Notes: generated by a model not told the origin, from the letters alone. DNA of 49,274 bases from Anoxybacillus tepidamans PS2 (GCF_000620165.1 NZ_JHVN01000020.1:1-49274), one strand, 5' to 3'. Positions 1-9,241 are shown, numbered from the stretch's first letter. Numbers and translations: made by a program.

Positions 1-258
1 CATCAAGACATCTATGATCGAATGAGGAATCGTCGGTTATCGGCAAGGGGCAAGGTGTTGCGATCAGTTCGTCCCGCCACGATCGAGCGAAGTTTCGCAG
101 AAAGCAAAGAACTCCACGGTCTTCGCTTTGCGCGGTACCGAGGAGTTCGATACGTACAGATTCAGGTTTGGATCACCGCCATGATCCAAAACCTAAAAAA
201 ATGGGCCAAATTACGATCCCTTCAACTCTATGGCCTATCTTTAACGTATCAAATGTAA
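1..258 (+). mobile_element. IS1182-family transposase, C-terminal fragment
   Basis: The reading frame is open from the first base, so the gene begins outside the window and only the last 85 residues are present. The segment IERSFAESKELHGLRFAR followed by RGVRYVQIQVW and QNLKKWAKL is the typical end of IS1182-type DDE transposases: the ERSF glutamate region followed by a basic RFARYRG stretch and a final helix. Whether the full element is intact cannot be judged. I could not identify the right terminal inverted repeat; it should lie between the stop and the acyl-CoA synthetase gene that ends at 366. Confidence 0.8.
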
Positions 259-273
259 AGCCAAAAGAAAAGA

Positions 274-302
274 AAAAGTTCACATGTTCCGTGAACTTTT
301 TC
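274..302 (+). terminator. Hairpin terminator after the transposase
   Basis: AAAAGTTCAC, a 7-base loop and GTGAACTTTT form a perfect 10-bp stem whose 3' arm runs into a T-tract. It lies 15 bases after the transposase stop. Confidence 0.7.
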
Positions 303-328
303 TTGACGCCTGACTTTTTCAACACTTT

Positions 329-358
329 GAAGTGTCCGTATGAAAAGACGGACACTTC
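329..358. terminator. Second hairpin between transposase and acyl-CoA synthetase
   Basis: GAAGTGTCCGT and ACGGACACTTC form an 11-bp perfect stem around an 8-base loop. It sits 7 bases beyond the stop codon of the minus-strand acyl-CoA synthetase gene. The T-rich side is on the plus strand, so it may terminate from either direction or be part of the IS end. Confidence 0.55.
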
Positions 359-365
359 TTAGTTT

Positions 366-2027
366 TTAATTCGCATTTTTTTGTTTTTCGATTTCTTGAT
401 TGCGAAGGATGAATCGCTGGATCTTCCCGCTCGATGTTTTTGGCAGTTCTGATACGAATTCTACTTCACGAGGGTATTCATGTTTTGATAAACGGTTTTT
501 CACAAACAAGGACAATTCCTTCGCTAGCTCTTCTGATGGCACGTAGCCGTCGGCTAACACGACAAAAGCTTTGACGATTTCTCCTTTGAACGGATCCGGC
601 TTTCCGACGACAGCAGCTTCCACTACTGCTGGATGTTCAATAAGGGAGCTTTCCACTTCAAAAGGACCAATACGGTATCCGGCGCTAGAGATAATATCGT
701 CGGCACGGCCTTGGAACCAAAAGTATCCGTCGGCATCCCTTGACGCTAAATCCCCTGTAAGGAACCAGCTGCCTAGCAATCGTTCTGCTGTTTTTTCAGG
801 GTCTCTCCAATATCCTTTAAATACGTTCGGAACGGAATCAGTGTTGAACGCAATTTGTCCAACTTCTCCGTCTTTGACAGGGTTTCCATTATCGTCAAGC
901 AGTGCGACCTCAAATCCTGGTAACGCCCATCCCATCGAGCCAGGATGTATTTCCATATTGAGTGCGTTAAAGTTGCCAATTAGCATTAACGTTTCCGATA
1001 AACCGTAATGGTCATGAACAGTTACGCCTAAATGTTTTTGGAAGAAGCGAATGACCTCTGGGTTTAACGGTTCTCCCGCTGAGCTCATCGCGCGCACGTT
1101 GATGTCGTATTTTTTGATTAATTCTTCGCCAGAGGCGACCATTGCCCGGTAAGCGGTCGGCGCGTAGGCAAAATTCGTCACGCGATACTTTTCCATAAGC
1201 CCGTAGTATGTTTCGGGTTTAAATGGCCCTTCATAAAAGACGATCGGCACGCCGAAACTCATTGGGGCGAACGTGCAAAAGATGAGACCATAAGCCCATC
1301 CCGGGTCAGCTCCTCCTAAAAACACGTCGTCCTCTCGTAAATCGATCGCATATTTCATGTAAGGATAAACGTTAATAAGCAAGTTGTGCGGCCACATTGC
1401 GCCCTTCGGCATTCCGGTAGAACCTGATGTATACTGAATCGCCAACAAATCGTTAACCGTTGTTTCTTCGGTAGTATGGTCCGTGGATTCTTTTGCAAGC
1501 GTTTCCCAAAACGGCAAGTCGCTCGCGTCGTCGCATCCATCAATGACAAATACGTGTTTCAATGACGGTGTTTTTTCCTTTTCTGGTAATTTCACACGTT
1601 GATCTTTATTAGTTAATATAACTTTTGCCTCGGAGTGGTTAATTCGGTATTCGACAGCCTGCGGCCCAAACGCTGTAAATAGCGGCACATAAATTGCTCC
1701 GACTTTCCATGCAGCGAGAATGTAGACGACTAGCGCCGGATTTTTCGGTAGAAGCGCGCAAACCCGGTCCCCTTTTTGTACGCCGATTTTACGGAACACA
1801 TTGGCCATTTGATTCGACCAATCGCGCAACTCGCGATATGTAATCGCTTTCTTTTCACCTAAATAATTTTCGTAAAATAAAGCGATGCGGTGCGGATCGT
1901 CCGCATAGCGATCGCACGCTTCATGGGCGGCATTGAAGCGTTCTTTTGGATTCCAGTCATAACGTGCAAATACTTGATCCCAAGAAAAAGAGTTAATAAC
2001 TGAAGCGTATGATGATAAGTTAGCCAT
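366..2027 (-). CDS. AMP-forming acyl-CoA synthetase (AcsA/ACSM-like)
   Basis: This 553-residue ANL-superfamily enzyme activates a carboxylic acid to the acyl-adenylate and then the CoA thioester. The P-loop-like motif TSGSTGMPKG lies near residue 200. The hinge and core motif (TGDLA, then GRADDIISSAGYRIGPFEVE) and the catalytic lysine motif KTSSGKIQR near the C-terminus are all present. The start at 2027 is chosen because GGGGGAG lies 6-7 bases upstream; the frame is open 17 codons further up without a comparable site. Where acetyl-CoA synthetases carry TWWQTE at the acyl pocket, this protein reads HYGLSE, so the tryptophan that restricts the pocket to acetate is a glycine. That suggests a medium-chain or other acyl substrate (inference). 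Transcribed alone. Confidence 0.9.
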   Translation of the reverse strand: MANLSSYASVINSFSWDQVFARYDWNPKERFNAAHEACDRYADDPHRIALFYENYLGEKKAITYRELRDWSNQMANVFRKIGVQKGDRVCALLPKNPALVVYILAAWKVGAIYVPLFTAFGPQAVEYRINHSEAKVILTNKDQRVKLPEKEKTPSLKHVFVIDGCDDASDLPFWETLAKESTDHTTEETTVNDLLAIQYTSGSTGMPKGAMWPHNLLINVYPYMKYAIDLREDDVFLGGADPGWAYGLIFCTFAPMSFGVPIVFYEGPFKPETYYGLMEKYRVTNFAYAPTAYRAMVASGEELIKKYDINVRAMSSAGEPLNPEVIRFFQKHLGVTVHDHYGLSETLMLIGNFNALNMEIHPGSMGWALPGFEVALLDDNGNPVKDGEVGQIAFNTDSVPNVFKGYWRDPEKTAERLLGSWFLTGDLASRDADGYFWFQGRADDIISSAGYRIGPFEVESSLIEHPAVVEAAVVGKPDPFKGEIVKAFVVLADGYVPSEELAKELSLFVKNRLSKHEYPREVEFVSELPKTSSGKIQRFILRNQEIEKQKNAN

Positions 2028-2142
2028 ATTTATCTCCCCCAAAAAATACAAATTCATATAAAATAGTAATACGAACAAAATAAATATTCAATATATTTTA
2101 TAAAAACAAAAAATTATCATAATAAAAACAATAAAAATAAAT

Positions 2143-2171
2143 AAGGAGAGCTTTATAATTTGTCCCTCCTT
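2143..2171 (-). terminator. Terminator of the 104-residue gene
   Basis: Read on the minus strand, AAGGAGGG and CTCTCCTT pair (8 bp, one G-U) and are followed by a strongly T-rich stretch. The hairpin begins shortly after the stop at 2184. Confidence 0.55.
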
Positions 2172-2183
2172 TCAATCCATTAT

Positions 2184-2498
2184 TTAGCGATGAATTCTTT
2201 CTGATACGGTCTGGTTCATGCGGTACCAGATCCATAAATCATTGATAATTGAAGCAAGTTCCGCAATTTCTGAATTTAATTGGCAGGAGCGGGCAAAATC
2301 GCTTTCATCGCTCAACTCTGCTTGCTTTTGATTAATGATTTGTTCTAGTTCAGCGATTCGGTCGGGAATGGCTCCGCGAATTTTTTCCCACTCGAGCAAA
2401 ATATCATGCTGTTCTTTTTCGTCATACTCTTCCCATTCTTTCGAAAGCATCGGCAGCGGGATGCCAAGACGCTCATCGTACGTAAAATAATCATTCAT
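2184..2498 (-). CDS. Conserved hypothetical protein, 104 residues
   Basis: I do not recognise a named family. The product is acidic and mostly helical, with a region from about residue 45 to 85 (RIAELEQIINQKQAEL onwards) that looks like a short coiled coil. It ends with an aromatic segment, IINDLWIWYR. There is no signal peptide or membrane span. A good ribosome site (GAGGGAAGG) precedes the ATG. The gene is monocistronic, with its own terminator, and lies divergently from argG. No function is proposed. Confidence 0.7.
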   Translation of the reverse strand: MNDYFTYDERLGIPLPMLSKEWEEYDEKEQHDILLEWEKIRGAIPDRIAELEQIINQKQAELSDESDFARSCQLNSEIAELASIINDLWIWYRMNQTVSERIHR

Positions 2499-2586
2499 AA
2501 TCCTTCCCTCGCTTTCTCCTATTTTTATTTTACAAAAAAGTATGAAAAATAACCAATAGGGGAATTCTAGTATTTTTATGCTTTTT

Positions 2587-2604
2587 TATGAATAACTATT
2601 GAAA
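2587..2604. promoter_or_regulatory. Upstream ARG box
   Basis: TATGAATAACTATTGAAA matches the ArgR/AhrC operator consensus (TNTGAATWWWWATTCANW) at 16 of 18 positions. It lies about 55 bp upstream of the second, better box and would allow cooperative hexamer binding. Confidence 0.5.
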
Positions 2605-2641
2605 AAAGCAGCAAAAGTTGATAAAGTGGTATTGTGGAATT

Positions 2642-2671
2642 TTTGAATAATTATTTAATTTAAAGTATATT
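2642..2671 (+). promoter_or_regulatory. argG promoter with overlapping ARG box
   Basis: TTGAAT (2643-2648), a 17-bp spacer and TATATT (2666-2671) form a sigma-A promoter. The sequence at 2642-2659 matches the ARG box at 17 of 18 positions and covers the -35 element. Arginine-bound ArgR would therefore block polymerase directly. The predicted start near 2678 leaves a leader of only about 17 bases. Confidence 0.7.
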
Positions 2672-2694
2672 TATTAAACGGAAGGGGAATAAAC

Positions 2695-3903
2695 ATGGCC
2701 AATCCAAAAATTGTGTTAGCCTATTCGGGTGGTTTAGATACATCTGTTGCGATTAAGTGGTTACAAGAGCGAGGCTATGATGTTGTTGCTTGTTGTTTAG
2801 ACGTAGGCGAAGGAAAGGACCTTGATTTTATAAAAGAAAAAGCGTTAACAGTTGGAGCGATTAAGTCATACGTGATTGATGCAAAGGAAGAATTTGCCGA
2901 TGAGTATGCTCTTGTTGCTTTGCAGGCGCATACGCTTTACGAAGGAAAATATCCGCTAGTTTCCGCTCTATCTCGTCCGCTCATCGCGAAAAAATTAGTT
3001 GAAATCGCAGAATTAGAGGGGGCAGTAGCGGTCGCGCACGGCTGCACCGGGAAAGGAAACGACCAAGTGCGTTTTGAAGTATCAATTAAAGCGTTAAATC
3101 CAAATCTTGAGGTTGTGGCGCCAGTGCGGGAGTGGAGCTGGTCCCGTGAAGAGGAAATCGAATATGCGAAAAAACATAACATTCCAATTCCTGTTGATTT
3201 AGACAGCCCGTTCTCCATCGACCAAAACTTATGGGGACGCAGCAACGAGTGCGGCATTTTAGAAGATCCATGGGCTGCGCCGCCGGAAGAAGCTTATGAA
3301 TTAACAGCGGCTCTTGAAAATACACCAGATGTGCCGGATATCATTGAAATCGGTTTTGAACAAGGGGTGCCGACAACGCTAAATGGCCAAAAATATTCGC
3401 TAGCTCAATTAATTCTTGAGTTAAACGCCCTTGCCGGCAAACACGGAGTTGGCCGCATCGACCATGTTGAAAACCGCCTTGTCGGCATTAAATCGCGCGA
3501 AGTATACGAGTGTCCGGGAGCGATCACGCTTATTAAAGCGCATAAAGAATTGGAAGATTTAACATTAGTGAAGGAAGTGGCGCATTTTAAACCGTTAATT
3601 GAACAAAAATTAGCGGAGATCATCTACAATGGTTTATGGTTCTCGCCATTGAAAGATGCGCTCGTGGCTTTCTTAAAAGAGACGCAAAAAAATGTCACTG
3701 GTGTTGTGCGTGTTAAATTGTTTAAAGGCCATGCGATTATTGAAGGACGGAAATCGGAGTTCTCATTATACGATGAAAAATTGGCGACATATACAGCAGA
3801 AGACGAATTTGACCATCAGGCAGCAGTCGGCTTTATTTCCCTCTTTGGTTTGCCGACGAAAGTATACAGCATCGTGAACAGCCAAAAGAAGGTGAACGTG
3901 TGA
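2695..3903 (+). CDS. argG: Argininosuccinate synthase
   Basis: Joins citrulline and aspartate, using ATP, to argininosuccinate in the penultimate step of arginine synthesis. The 402-residue length is normal. The N-terminal ATP pyrophosphatase motif YSGGLDTS is at residues 10-17; [15 protein letters not shown] and the [13 protein letters not shown] segment of the synthetase domain are also intact. GGAAGGGG precedes the ATG. The stop overlaps the argH start by 4 bases, giving translational coupling. Controlled by the ARG boxes just upstream. Confidence 0.98.
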   Translation: MANPKIVLAYSGGLDTSVAIKWLQERGYDVVACCLDVGEGKDLDFIKEKALTVGAIKSYVIDAKEEFADEYALVALQAHTLYEGKYPLVSALSRPLIAKKLVEIAELEGAVAVAHGCTGKGNDQVRFEVSIKALNPNLEVVAPVREWSWSREEEIEYAKKHNIPIPVDLDSPFSIDQNLWGRSNECGILEDPWAAPPEEAYELTAALENTPDVPDIIEIGFEQGVPTTLNGQKYSLAQLILELNALAGKHGVGRIDHVENRLVGIKSREVYECPGAITLIKAHKELEDLTLVKEVAHFKPLIEQKLAEIIYNGLWFSPLKDALVAFLKETQKNVTGVVRVKLFKGHAIIEGRKSEFSLYDEKLATYTAEDEFDHQAAVGFISLFGLPTKVYSIVNSQKKVNV

Positions 3904-5288
3904 AAAAGCTATGGGGCGGCCGGTTTACGAAAACGGCAGAAGAATGGGTCGATGAGTTTGGTGCATCGATCCCCTTTGACCAACAGCTTGTCGAAGAGGA
4001 TATTGAAGGAAGTATCGCCCATGTGACGATGCTGGGGAAATGCGGCATTTTGCCAAACGACGATGTCGAAGTGATCAAAGCTGGTTTGCTTTCCCTTTTA
4101 GAAAAAGCAAAGCAAGGGCAGCTTGAGTTTTCCGTTGCATATGAAGATATTCATTTAAACATCGAAAAAATGCTGATCGACGAAATCGGCCCGGTCGGCG
4201 GAAAGCTGCATACGGGCCGCAGCCGGAACGACCAAGTGGCGACTGATATGCATCTATATTTGCGCAAACGGGTCAAAGAAATTATCGAGCTGATCCAAGA
4301 GCTGCAAAAAGTGCTAATCGAAAAAGCGGAAGCCCACGTCGAAACACTTATTCCGGGATACACGCATTTGCAAAGGGCGCAGCCGATTTCGTTTGCGCAC
4401 CACTTGCTGGCGTATTTTTGGATGCTTGAGCGCGACCGCGAGCGGTTTACGGAGTCGCTCAAGCGCATCAATAAATCGCCGCTTGGCGCTGGGGCATTGG
4501 CAGGGACGACGTTTCCGATCGACCGCCATTTGACGGCGGAGCTTCTCGGGTTTGACGGCATTTATGAAAACAGCATCGATGCGGTAAGCGATCGCGATTT
4601 TATCATTGAGTTTTTAAGCAACAGCTCCATGCTCATGATGCATTTGTCGCGCTTTTGCGAAGAACTGATTCTTTGGTCAAGCCAAGAGTTTCGCTTCGTC
4701 GAAATGGACGATGCGTTCGCAACAGGAAGCAGCATCATGCCGCAAAAGAAAAATCCGGATATGGCCGAGCTCATTCGCGGCAAAACCGGGCGAGTGTACG
4801 GCAATTTATTCGGTTTGTTGACGGTGATGAAAGGGACGCCGCTTGCTTACAACAAAGACATGCAGGAAGACAAAGAAGGCATGTTCGATACGGTAAAAAC
4901 GGTGATCGGCTCTTTAAAAATTTTCGCTGGCATGATTGCGACGATGAAAGTGAACGAGCAAGTAATGGAACAGGCGACCAAGCAGGATTTTTCCAATGCA
5001 ACGGAGCTTGCTGATTATTTAGCGAAAAAAGGCATGCCGTTCCGCGAGGCACACGAAGTGGTCGGCCAACTTGTCTTAATATGCATTGAAAAAGGTATTT
5101 TCTTAGCGGATTTGCCGCTTTCCGATTATAAAAAGGCATCGGAATTGTTTGAGCAAGATATTTACGACGCGTTGAATCCTTATACGGCAGTGAATCGTCG
5201 CCAAAGCGCAGGCGGTACAGGATTCACTGAAGTCCGTCAAGCGATTGAAAAGGCTAAGATGCTTTTGACAGCCGACAATGGAAAATAA
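3900..5288 (+). CDS. argH: Argininosuccinate lyase
   Basis: Cleaves argininosuccinate to arginine and fumarate, completing the pathway begun by the overlapping argG. The 462-residue protein shows the fumarase/aspartase-superfamily signature [12 protein letters not shown] near residues 275-286 and the conserved [12 protein letters not shown] segment near 100-112. The GTG start lies within the argG stop (GTGA overlap), with AGAAGGTG upstream inside argG. A strong terminator follows. Confidence 0.98.
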   Translation: MKKLWGGRFTKTAEEWVDEFGASIPFDQQLVEEDIEGSIAHVTMLGKCGILPNDDVEVIKAGLLSLLEKAKQGQLEFSVAYEDIHLNIEKMLIDEIGPVGGKLHTGRSRNDQVATDMHLYLRKRVKEIIELIQELQKVLIEKAEAHVETLIPGYTHLQRAQPISFAHHLLAYFWMLERDRERFTESLKRINKSPLGAGALAGTTFPIDRHLTAELLGFDGIYENSIDAVSDRDFIIEFLSNSSMLMMHLSRFCEELILWSSQEFRFVEMDDAFATGSSIMPQKKNPDMAELIRGKTGRVYGNLFGLLTVMKGTPLAYNKDMQEDKEGMFDTVKTVIGSLKIFAGMIATMKVNEQVMEQATKQDFSNATELADYLAKKGMPFREAHEVVGQLVLICIEKGIFLADLPLSDYKKASELFEQDIYDALNPYTAVNRRQSAGGTGFTEVRQAIEKAKMLLTADNGK

Positions 5289-5290
5289 AC

Positions 5291-5336
5291 AAAACGAGGA
5301 TCATTTCTTTCAGAGGAATGATCCTCGTTTTTTATT
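5291..5336 (+). terminator. argGH terminator
   Basis: AAACGAGGATCATT and AATGATCCTCGTTT form a 14-bp stem around an 11-base loop, followed by a T-tract. Confidence 0.9.
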
Positions 5337-5519
5337 TCTGATGACTAAATACCACTATTTTCCGCCTTTACCTCAATGATTACAAGCGAGGCATGTTTAC
5401 TGCTATTTCGTTTAACGGTTTTGCCCCCTCGTTTCTATAAGTGTTCACGGCCTTCTTGTTTTGGCTAGAAATGTTAATGATAACGACAGTATATCAGGAG
5501 AAAAAATAAGAAAACTAAA
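5337..5519. other. Intergenic stretch with no recognised element
   Basis: I see no convincing ORF, RNA or repeat here. It must contain the promoter of the small gene at 5556, but no clear sigma-A or sporulation-sigma match stands out. Confidence 0.4.
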
Positions 5520-5555
5520 GCTGTCATGATGATTTGATGAAAAGGGGTGACAGCA

Positions 5556-5708
5556 GTGGAGAAAAGGAGCAGTGGTTACAAACAATCATTGCATTATGAT
5601 GAAGAGCAGGCGCGGGCAGTTAGTGAACAAATTACTAATGCGTACCAAAGCGGAGGTCTTGAACGAGAAGAGCTGCACTATCAACCGGACAGGGAAGTAG
5701 GAGAATAG
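5556..5708 (+). CDS. Small protein, tandem paralogue 1 (50 residues)
   Basis: The GTG start is preceded by AAAGGGGTG. The product is charged and soluble, with the core LHYDEEQARAVSEQITNAY followed by QSGGLERE. The next gene has the matching core LYYDEEDALEISQQITSAY and HSGFEDRE, so the two arose by duplication. The VS-EQ-I-AY-SG pattern resembles small Bacillus proteins of the YozQ type (DUF4025), and the position after argH is that of the small ytzD gene in B. subtilis as I recall it; both links are tentative. A 7-bp inverted repeat (5520-5526 with 5548-5554) puts the ribosome site in a hairpin loop. Confidence 0.7.
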   Translation: MEKRSSGYKQSLHYDEEQARAVSEQITNAYQSGGLEREELHYQPDREVGE

Positions 5709-5746
5709 AAAAATTAGGGGTTACAGTTTCATGAAAAGGGGGGAAT

Positions 5747-5908
5747 ATGATGCCGAGAGAGCGCGAAATTTTATACTATGACGAAGAAGATGCTTTGGAG
5801 ATTAGCCAGCAAATTACAAGCGCTTACCATAGCGGTTTTGAGGATCGAGAGCTTATTGAAGACCCGCGTTATCGCCAAACAGAACAACGAACCCTTGAGT
5901 TAGATTAA
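5747..5908 (+). CDS. Small protein, tandem paralogue 2 (53 residues)
   Basis: Two consecutive ATGs (5747, 5750) follow AAGGGGGG; either could be used. The first 37 residues align without gaps to the upstream small protein (about half identical), while the C-terminal tails differ. It is acidic, with no membrane span or cysteine. The 38-base gap and the shared family suggest co-transcription from the same promoter. Its function is unknown; small acidic Bacillus proteins of this size are often spore-associated, but nothing in the sequence proves that here. Confidence 0.7.
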   Translation: MMPREREILYYDEEDALEISQQITSAYHSGFEDRELIEDPRYRQTEQRTLELD

Positions 5909-5981
5909 GAAAAACTATATTTGATCTTTAAATCAAATGATAATTGCATCTAATACACCACTACAGCGCAGGCTAGTTGTA

Positions 5982-6020
5982 CAGGCTGACATAATATTTT
6001 TCCGTCAGCCTGATTTTTTT
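5982..6020 (+). terminator. Terminator after the small paralogues
   Basis: CAGGCTGAC and GTCAGCCTG pair over a 13-base loop, followed by seven T. Confidence 0.85.
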
Positions 6021-6096
6021 ATCATAAAAAATGTTATAACCGTATTTTTTATAGTAAATTAGAGATGTACAAAGAGATTATAGGGAGGCGTTTTTT

Positions 6097-6855
6097 GTGC
6101 GGCATGCCCTTATCACTGCTGGAGCAAAGGGATTAGGGAGAAAAGTAACGGAAAAGCTGCTCGAGAAAGGCTATTCTGTCACTGTTAATTATAGAAGCGA
6201 CGAGAATGCAGTTCAGTCATTAAAAGACAAATATGCTCACCTTTCGCAACGCTTGCAATTTGTGAAAGGGGATGTAACCAAGAAAGAAGATTTGCATCGT
6301 TTAGTAGATGAGGCTGTTAATCGTTTTGGTAGAATTGATTTTCTGATTAACAATGCGGGCCCATATATTTTTGAAAGAAAAAAACTAGCCGACTATGATG
6401 AAGCGGAATGGTATGAAATGATTGAAGGCAATTTAAGCGCTGTTTTCCATCTGTTTAAAAAAACGATTCCGATTATGAGAAAACAGAGATTTGGGCGCAT
6501 TATTACATACGGATTTCAAGGGGCAGAAAGCGCGCCAGGCTGGCTGCACCGCTCCGCGTTCAGCGCGGCGAAAGTCGGCCTCGTGTCATTGACAAAAACG
6601 ATTGCAGTAGAAGAAGCAGAATATGGAATTACCGCGAATATGATTTGCCCCGGTAATATTTTAGGGGATATGAAAGAAGCGACGATTGCACAAGCACGGC
6701 AAAAAAAAGATGATATGACGCCGATTGGACGGTCTGGAACAGGGGAAGATATTGCGCGTGTCGTCGCATTTTTATGCGAGGAAAATTCCGATATGATTAC
6801 CGGCACGGTGATTGAAGTGACAGGAGGATTGGATGTGATTCACCGCCATCGGTAA
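6097..6855 (+). CDS. ytkK: SDR-fold protein, YtkK-like, with altered active site
   Basis: The 252-residue protein has the short-chain dehydrogenase fold. The N-terminal nucleotide-binding motif is TAGAKGLG (residues 7-14), NNAG is near 87-90, and the C-terminal GTVIEVTGG is typical of FabG relatives. The catalytic Ser-Tyr-Lys set is not normal: the expected YxxxK reads FSAAK, so the tyrosine is phenylalanine, and the residue 13 positions before it, normally serine, is glycine. Normal catalysis by the usual SDR chemistry is therefore doubtful. The GTG start follows AGGGAGGCG. Order next to ytkL agrees with B. subtilis. Confidence 0.85.
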   Translation: MRHALITAGAKGLGRKVTEKLLEKGYSVTVNYRSDENAVQSLKDKYAHLSQRLQFVKGDVTKKEDLHRLVDEAVNRFGRIDFLINNAGPYIFERKKLADYDEAEWYEMIEGNLSAVFHLFKKTIPIMRKQRFGRIITYGFQGAESAPGWLHRSAFSAAKVGLVSLTKTIAVEEAEYGITANMICPGNILGDMKEATIAQARQKKDDMTPIGRSGTGEDIARVVAFLCEENSDMITGTVIEVTGGLDVIHRHR

Positions 6856-6872
6856 TGTGAATATTTTTCCAA

Positions 6873-6909
6873 AAATCATCTCATCCTAGAAGAATGAGGT
6901 GATTTTTTT
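6873..6909 (+). terminator. Terminator after the SDR gene
   Basis: AATCATCTCAT and ATGAGGTGATT pair (one G-U) over a 9-base loop, followed by a T-tract. Confidence 0.85.
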
Positions 6910-6981
6910 ATGGCTGCGAGTAAAACAGAAGCATTACCATGTATATGATGTTCTAAACTATTACGAGGAGGATGGCTCGTT

Positions 6982-8103
6982 ATGAAAATTGGTGTTCCTA
7001 AAGAAATAAAAAATAATGAAAATCGTGTTGCGATGACCCCTGCGGGAGCAATGACGCTAGTTCAAGCGGGACATGAGGTGCACGTGCAAACAGGAGCTGG
7101 CGAAGGGTCGGGATTTTCGGATGATGAATATGCGCAAGCAGGAGCGACGATTGTTAAGACTGCAGAAGATGCATGGGCGGCAGAAATGGTGATGAAGGTA
7201 AAAGAACCGCTTCCAGAGGAGTATGCTTATTTTCGGGAAGGGCTCATTTTATTTACGTATTTGCACCTTGCTCCAGAGCCGGCATTAACAAAGGCACTCA
7301 TTGATAAAAAAGTTGTTGCCATCGCATATGAAACAGTGCAATTAGCGAACGGTTCTTTGCCGCTTCTTACACCGATGAGCGAAGTGGCCGGGCGCATGTC
7401 AGTGCAAATTGGTGCGCAGTTTTTAGAAAAGCCGCATGGCGGAAAAGGAATTTTACTCGGAAGCGTGCCGGGAGTAAAGCGCGGAAAAGTGACAATTATC
7501 GGCGGGGGAGTGGCTGGAACGAATGCGGCGAAGATGGCGGTTGGACTTGGGGCGGAAGTAACGATTATTGATGTAAATCCAGAGCGGCTTCGCCAGCTTG
7601 AAGATTTATTTGGAAACAATGTGACGACCCTCATGTCGAACATGTATAACATCGCCGAGTCGGTGAAAGATTCGGATTTGGTCATCGGGGCGGTTCTCAT
7701 TCCGGGGGCCAAAGCGCCGAAGCTTGTGACGGAAGAAATGATTCGCTCCATGACACCAGGGTCTGTCGTCGTTGATATCGCGATTGACCAGGGCGGCATT
7801 TTCGAAACGACGGATCGGGTCACCACCCATAGCGATCCAACATATACGAAACATGGTGTCGTTCATTATGCGGTAGCCAACATGCCAGGGGCGGTGCCGC
7901 GCACATCAACATTTGCATTAACGAACGTGACCGTTCCGTATGCGCTGCAAATCGCAAACAAAGGGTATCAAAAGGCGTGTTTGGACAATCCGGCTTTATT
8001 AAAAGGGATGAACACGTTAAATGGATATGTAACGTATGAAGCGGTCGCACAAGCGCACGGCTTAGCATTTCAAGAGGCTAAAACGATCCTTGAATCAATG
8101 TAA
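6982..8103 (+). CDS. ald: Alanine dehydrogenase
   Basis: NAD-dependent oxidative deamination of L-alanine to pyruvate and ammonia. It allows growth on alanine and, in Bacillus, supports sporulation. The 373 residues begin with the family signature [20 protein letters not shown], the substrate-binding segment. The Rossmann motif [18 protein letters not shown] lies near residue 173. AGGAGG precedes the ATG. It is flanked by terminators on both sides and is monocistronic. Confidence 0.98.
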   Translation: MKIGVPKEIKNNENRVAMTPAGAMTLVQAGHEVHVQTGAGEGSGFSDDEYAQAGATIVKTAEDAWAAEMVMKVKEPLPEEYAYFREGLILFTYLHLAPEPALTKALIDKKVVAIAYETVQLANGSLPLLTPMSEVAGRMSVQIGAQFLEKPHGGKGILLGSVPGVKRGKVTIIGGGVAGTNAAKMAVGLGAEVTIIDVNPERLRQLEDLFGNNVTTLMSNMYNIAESVKDSDLVIGAVLIPGAKAPKLVTEEMIRSMTPGSVVVDIAIDQGGIFETTDRVTTHSDPTYTKHGVVHYAVANMPGAVPRTSTFALTNVTVPYALQIANKGYQKACLDNPALLKGMNTLNGYVTYEAVAQAHGLAFQEAKTILESM

Positions 8104-8111
8104 AAGTCAAA

Positions 8112-8140
8112 CGGCGTCTTCGCTTTTTGCGAAAACGCCG
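8112..8140. terminator. Bidirectional terminator between ald and the M24 peptidase
   Basis: CGGCGT-C-TTCGC and GCGAA-A-ACGCCG pair with one internal mismatch across a 5-base loop, between two convergent genes. Confidence 0.8.
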
Positions 8141-8146
8141 CTTTGC

Positions 8147-9241
8147 TTATAGAGTGATCAACTCTTTTGGATAGCTTGTTAAAATTTCAACACCATCATT
8201 GGTGATAAGCACGTCATCTTCGATTCGCACGCCGCCAATGGACGGAACGTAAATGCCTGGTTCAATTGTAAATACCATTCCTTGTTCAAGTGCCATCGCA
8301 TTCGTTGCGTTCATTGACGGGTATTCGTGAATCTCGATTCCTAATCCGTGGCCGACACGGTGAGTAAAGTAGGATCCGTATCCGGCTTGTTCAATGATTT
8401 GTCGTGCTGCTTGATCCACTGTTCCCGCTGCCGCGCCGGGCTTTGAGGCAGCGATCGCCGCAAGTTGGGCTTTTAATACAGTTTCATAGATTCGCTTTTG
8501 TTCATCGCTCGGCTTGCCAAAGACGACGGTTCTTGTAATGTCAGAACAATATCCATCGAGAACGACGCCTAAATCAAATAAGACAAAATCTCCTTTTTGG
8601 ATCGCCGCCAAGCCAGGCGTACCATGCGGGTCGGCTGTTTTTTGTCCCGTGAGCACCATCGTTGCGAACGACATTTCGCGAACACCTTGTTTCTTTAGTT
8701 CGTATTCGATCGCTGCAATAATCTCTAATTCTGTTTTTCCTTCGGCGATCGCTTTGACGCCGACTTCAACTCCAAGATCGGCCAACGCCGCTGCTTGGCG
8801 CAAGATCGAAACCTCTTGTTCATCCTTCATCATCCGAAGCTCGCGCAGCTTTTCTTCGGCGTTAATGGTGGATCGTGCTGAAAAATATGTACATAGCTGT
8901 TCATATCGTTCAAGCGAAAGATGGGTTTTTTCAACAGCAATGCGGTCGGCGGCAGGCTGTCTTTTAGTGACATGCTCGGAAATGAGCTCCCAAGGATTTT
9001 CAATGTCGCTGTAGCCGATCAACGAATAGTGCCAGCCCGAGCGTTTTGCTTGCCCTGCCTCCATTTGCGGGCAAACGAGTATCGGTTCTTCATTTGGAAA
9101 GACGACAAGAGCGAGCAGTCGCTCGTGCGGATCGCTATAAAATCCGCTAAGGTAAAAAACATTCGGTGTTGACGTAATGATAGCAAATGAAATATGTTGT
9201 TCTTGGAGCCATTGTTGAAACGCTTGAAGTCGTTGGTTCAT
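8147..9241 (-). CDS. M24-family Xaa-Pro peptidase
   Basis: A 364-residue metallopeptidase of the pita-bread fold that removes or cleaves residues before proline. An N-terminal creatinase-like domain (about 1-125) is followed by the catalytic domain. The five metal ligands are visible: both aspartates in FDLGVVLDGYCSDITRT, the histidine in HRVGHGLGIEIHE, and the glutamates in FTIEPGIYV and GVRIEDDVLIT. AAGGGG precedes the ATG. It is probably cytosolic and used for proline-peptide recycling. Aminopeptidase P and prolidase cannot be separated by eye. Confidence 0.93.
   Translation of the reverse strand: MNQRLQAFQQWLQEQHISFAIITSTPNVFYLSGFYSDPHERLLALVVFPNEEPILVCPQMEAGQAKRSGWHYSLIGYSDIENPWELISEHVTKRQPAADRIAVEKTHLSLERYEQLCTYFSARSTINAEEKLRELRMMKDEQEVSILRQAAALADLGVEVGVKAIAEGKTELEIIAAIEYELKKQGVREMSFATMVLTGQKTADPHGTPGLAAIQKGDFVLFDLGVVLDGYCSDITRTVVFGKPSDEQKRIYETVLKAQLAAIAASKPGAAAGTVDQAARQIIEQAGYGSYFTHRVGHGLGIEIHEYPSMNATNAMALEQGMVFTIEPGIYVPSIGGVRIEDDVLITNDGVEILTSYPKELITL

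Noticed and set aside
7227-7826. Minus-strand open frame (199 codons) opposite ald
   Set aside because: Fully antisense to alanine dehydrogenase with no family features or ribosome site.
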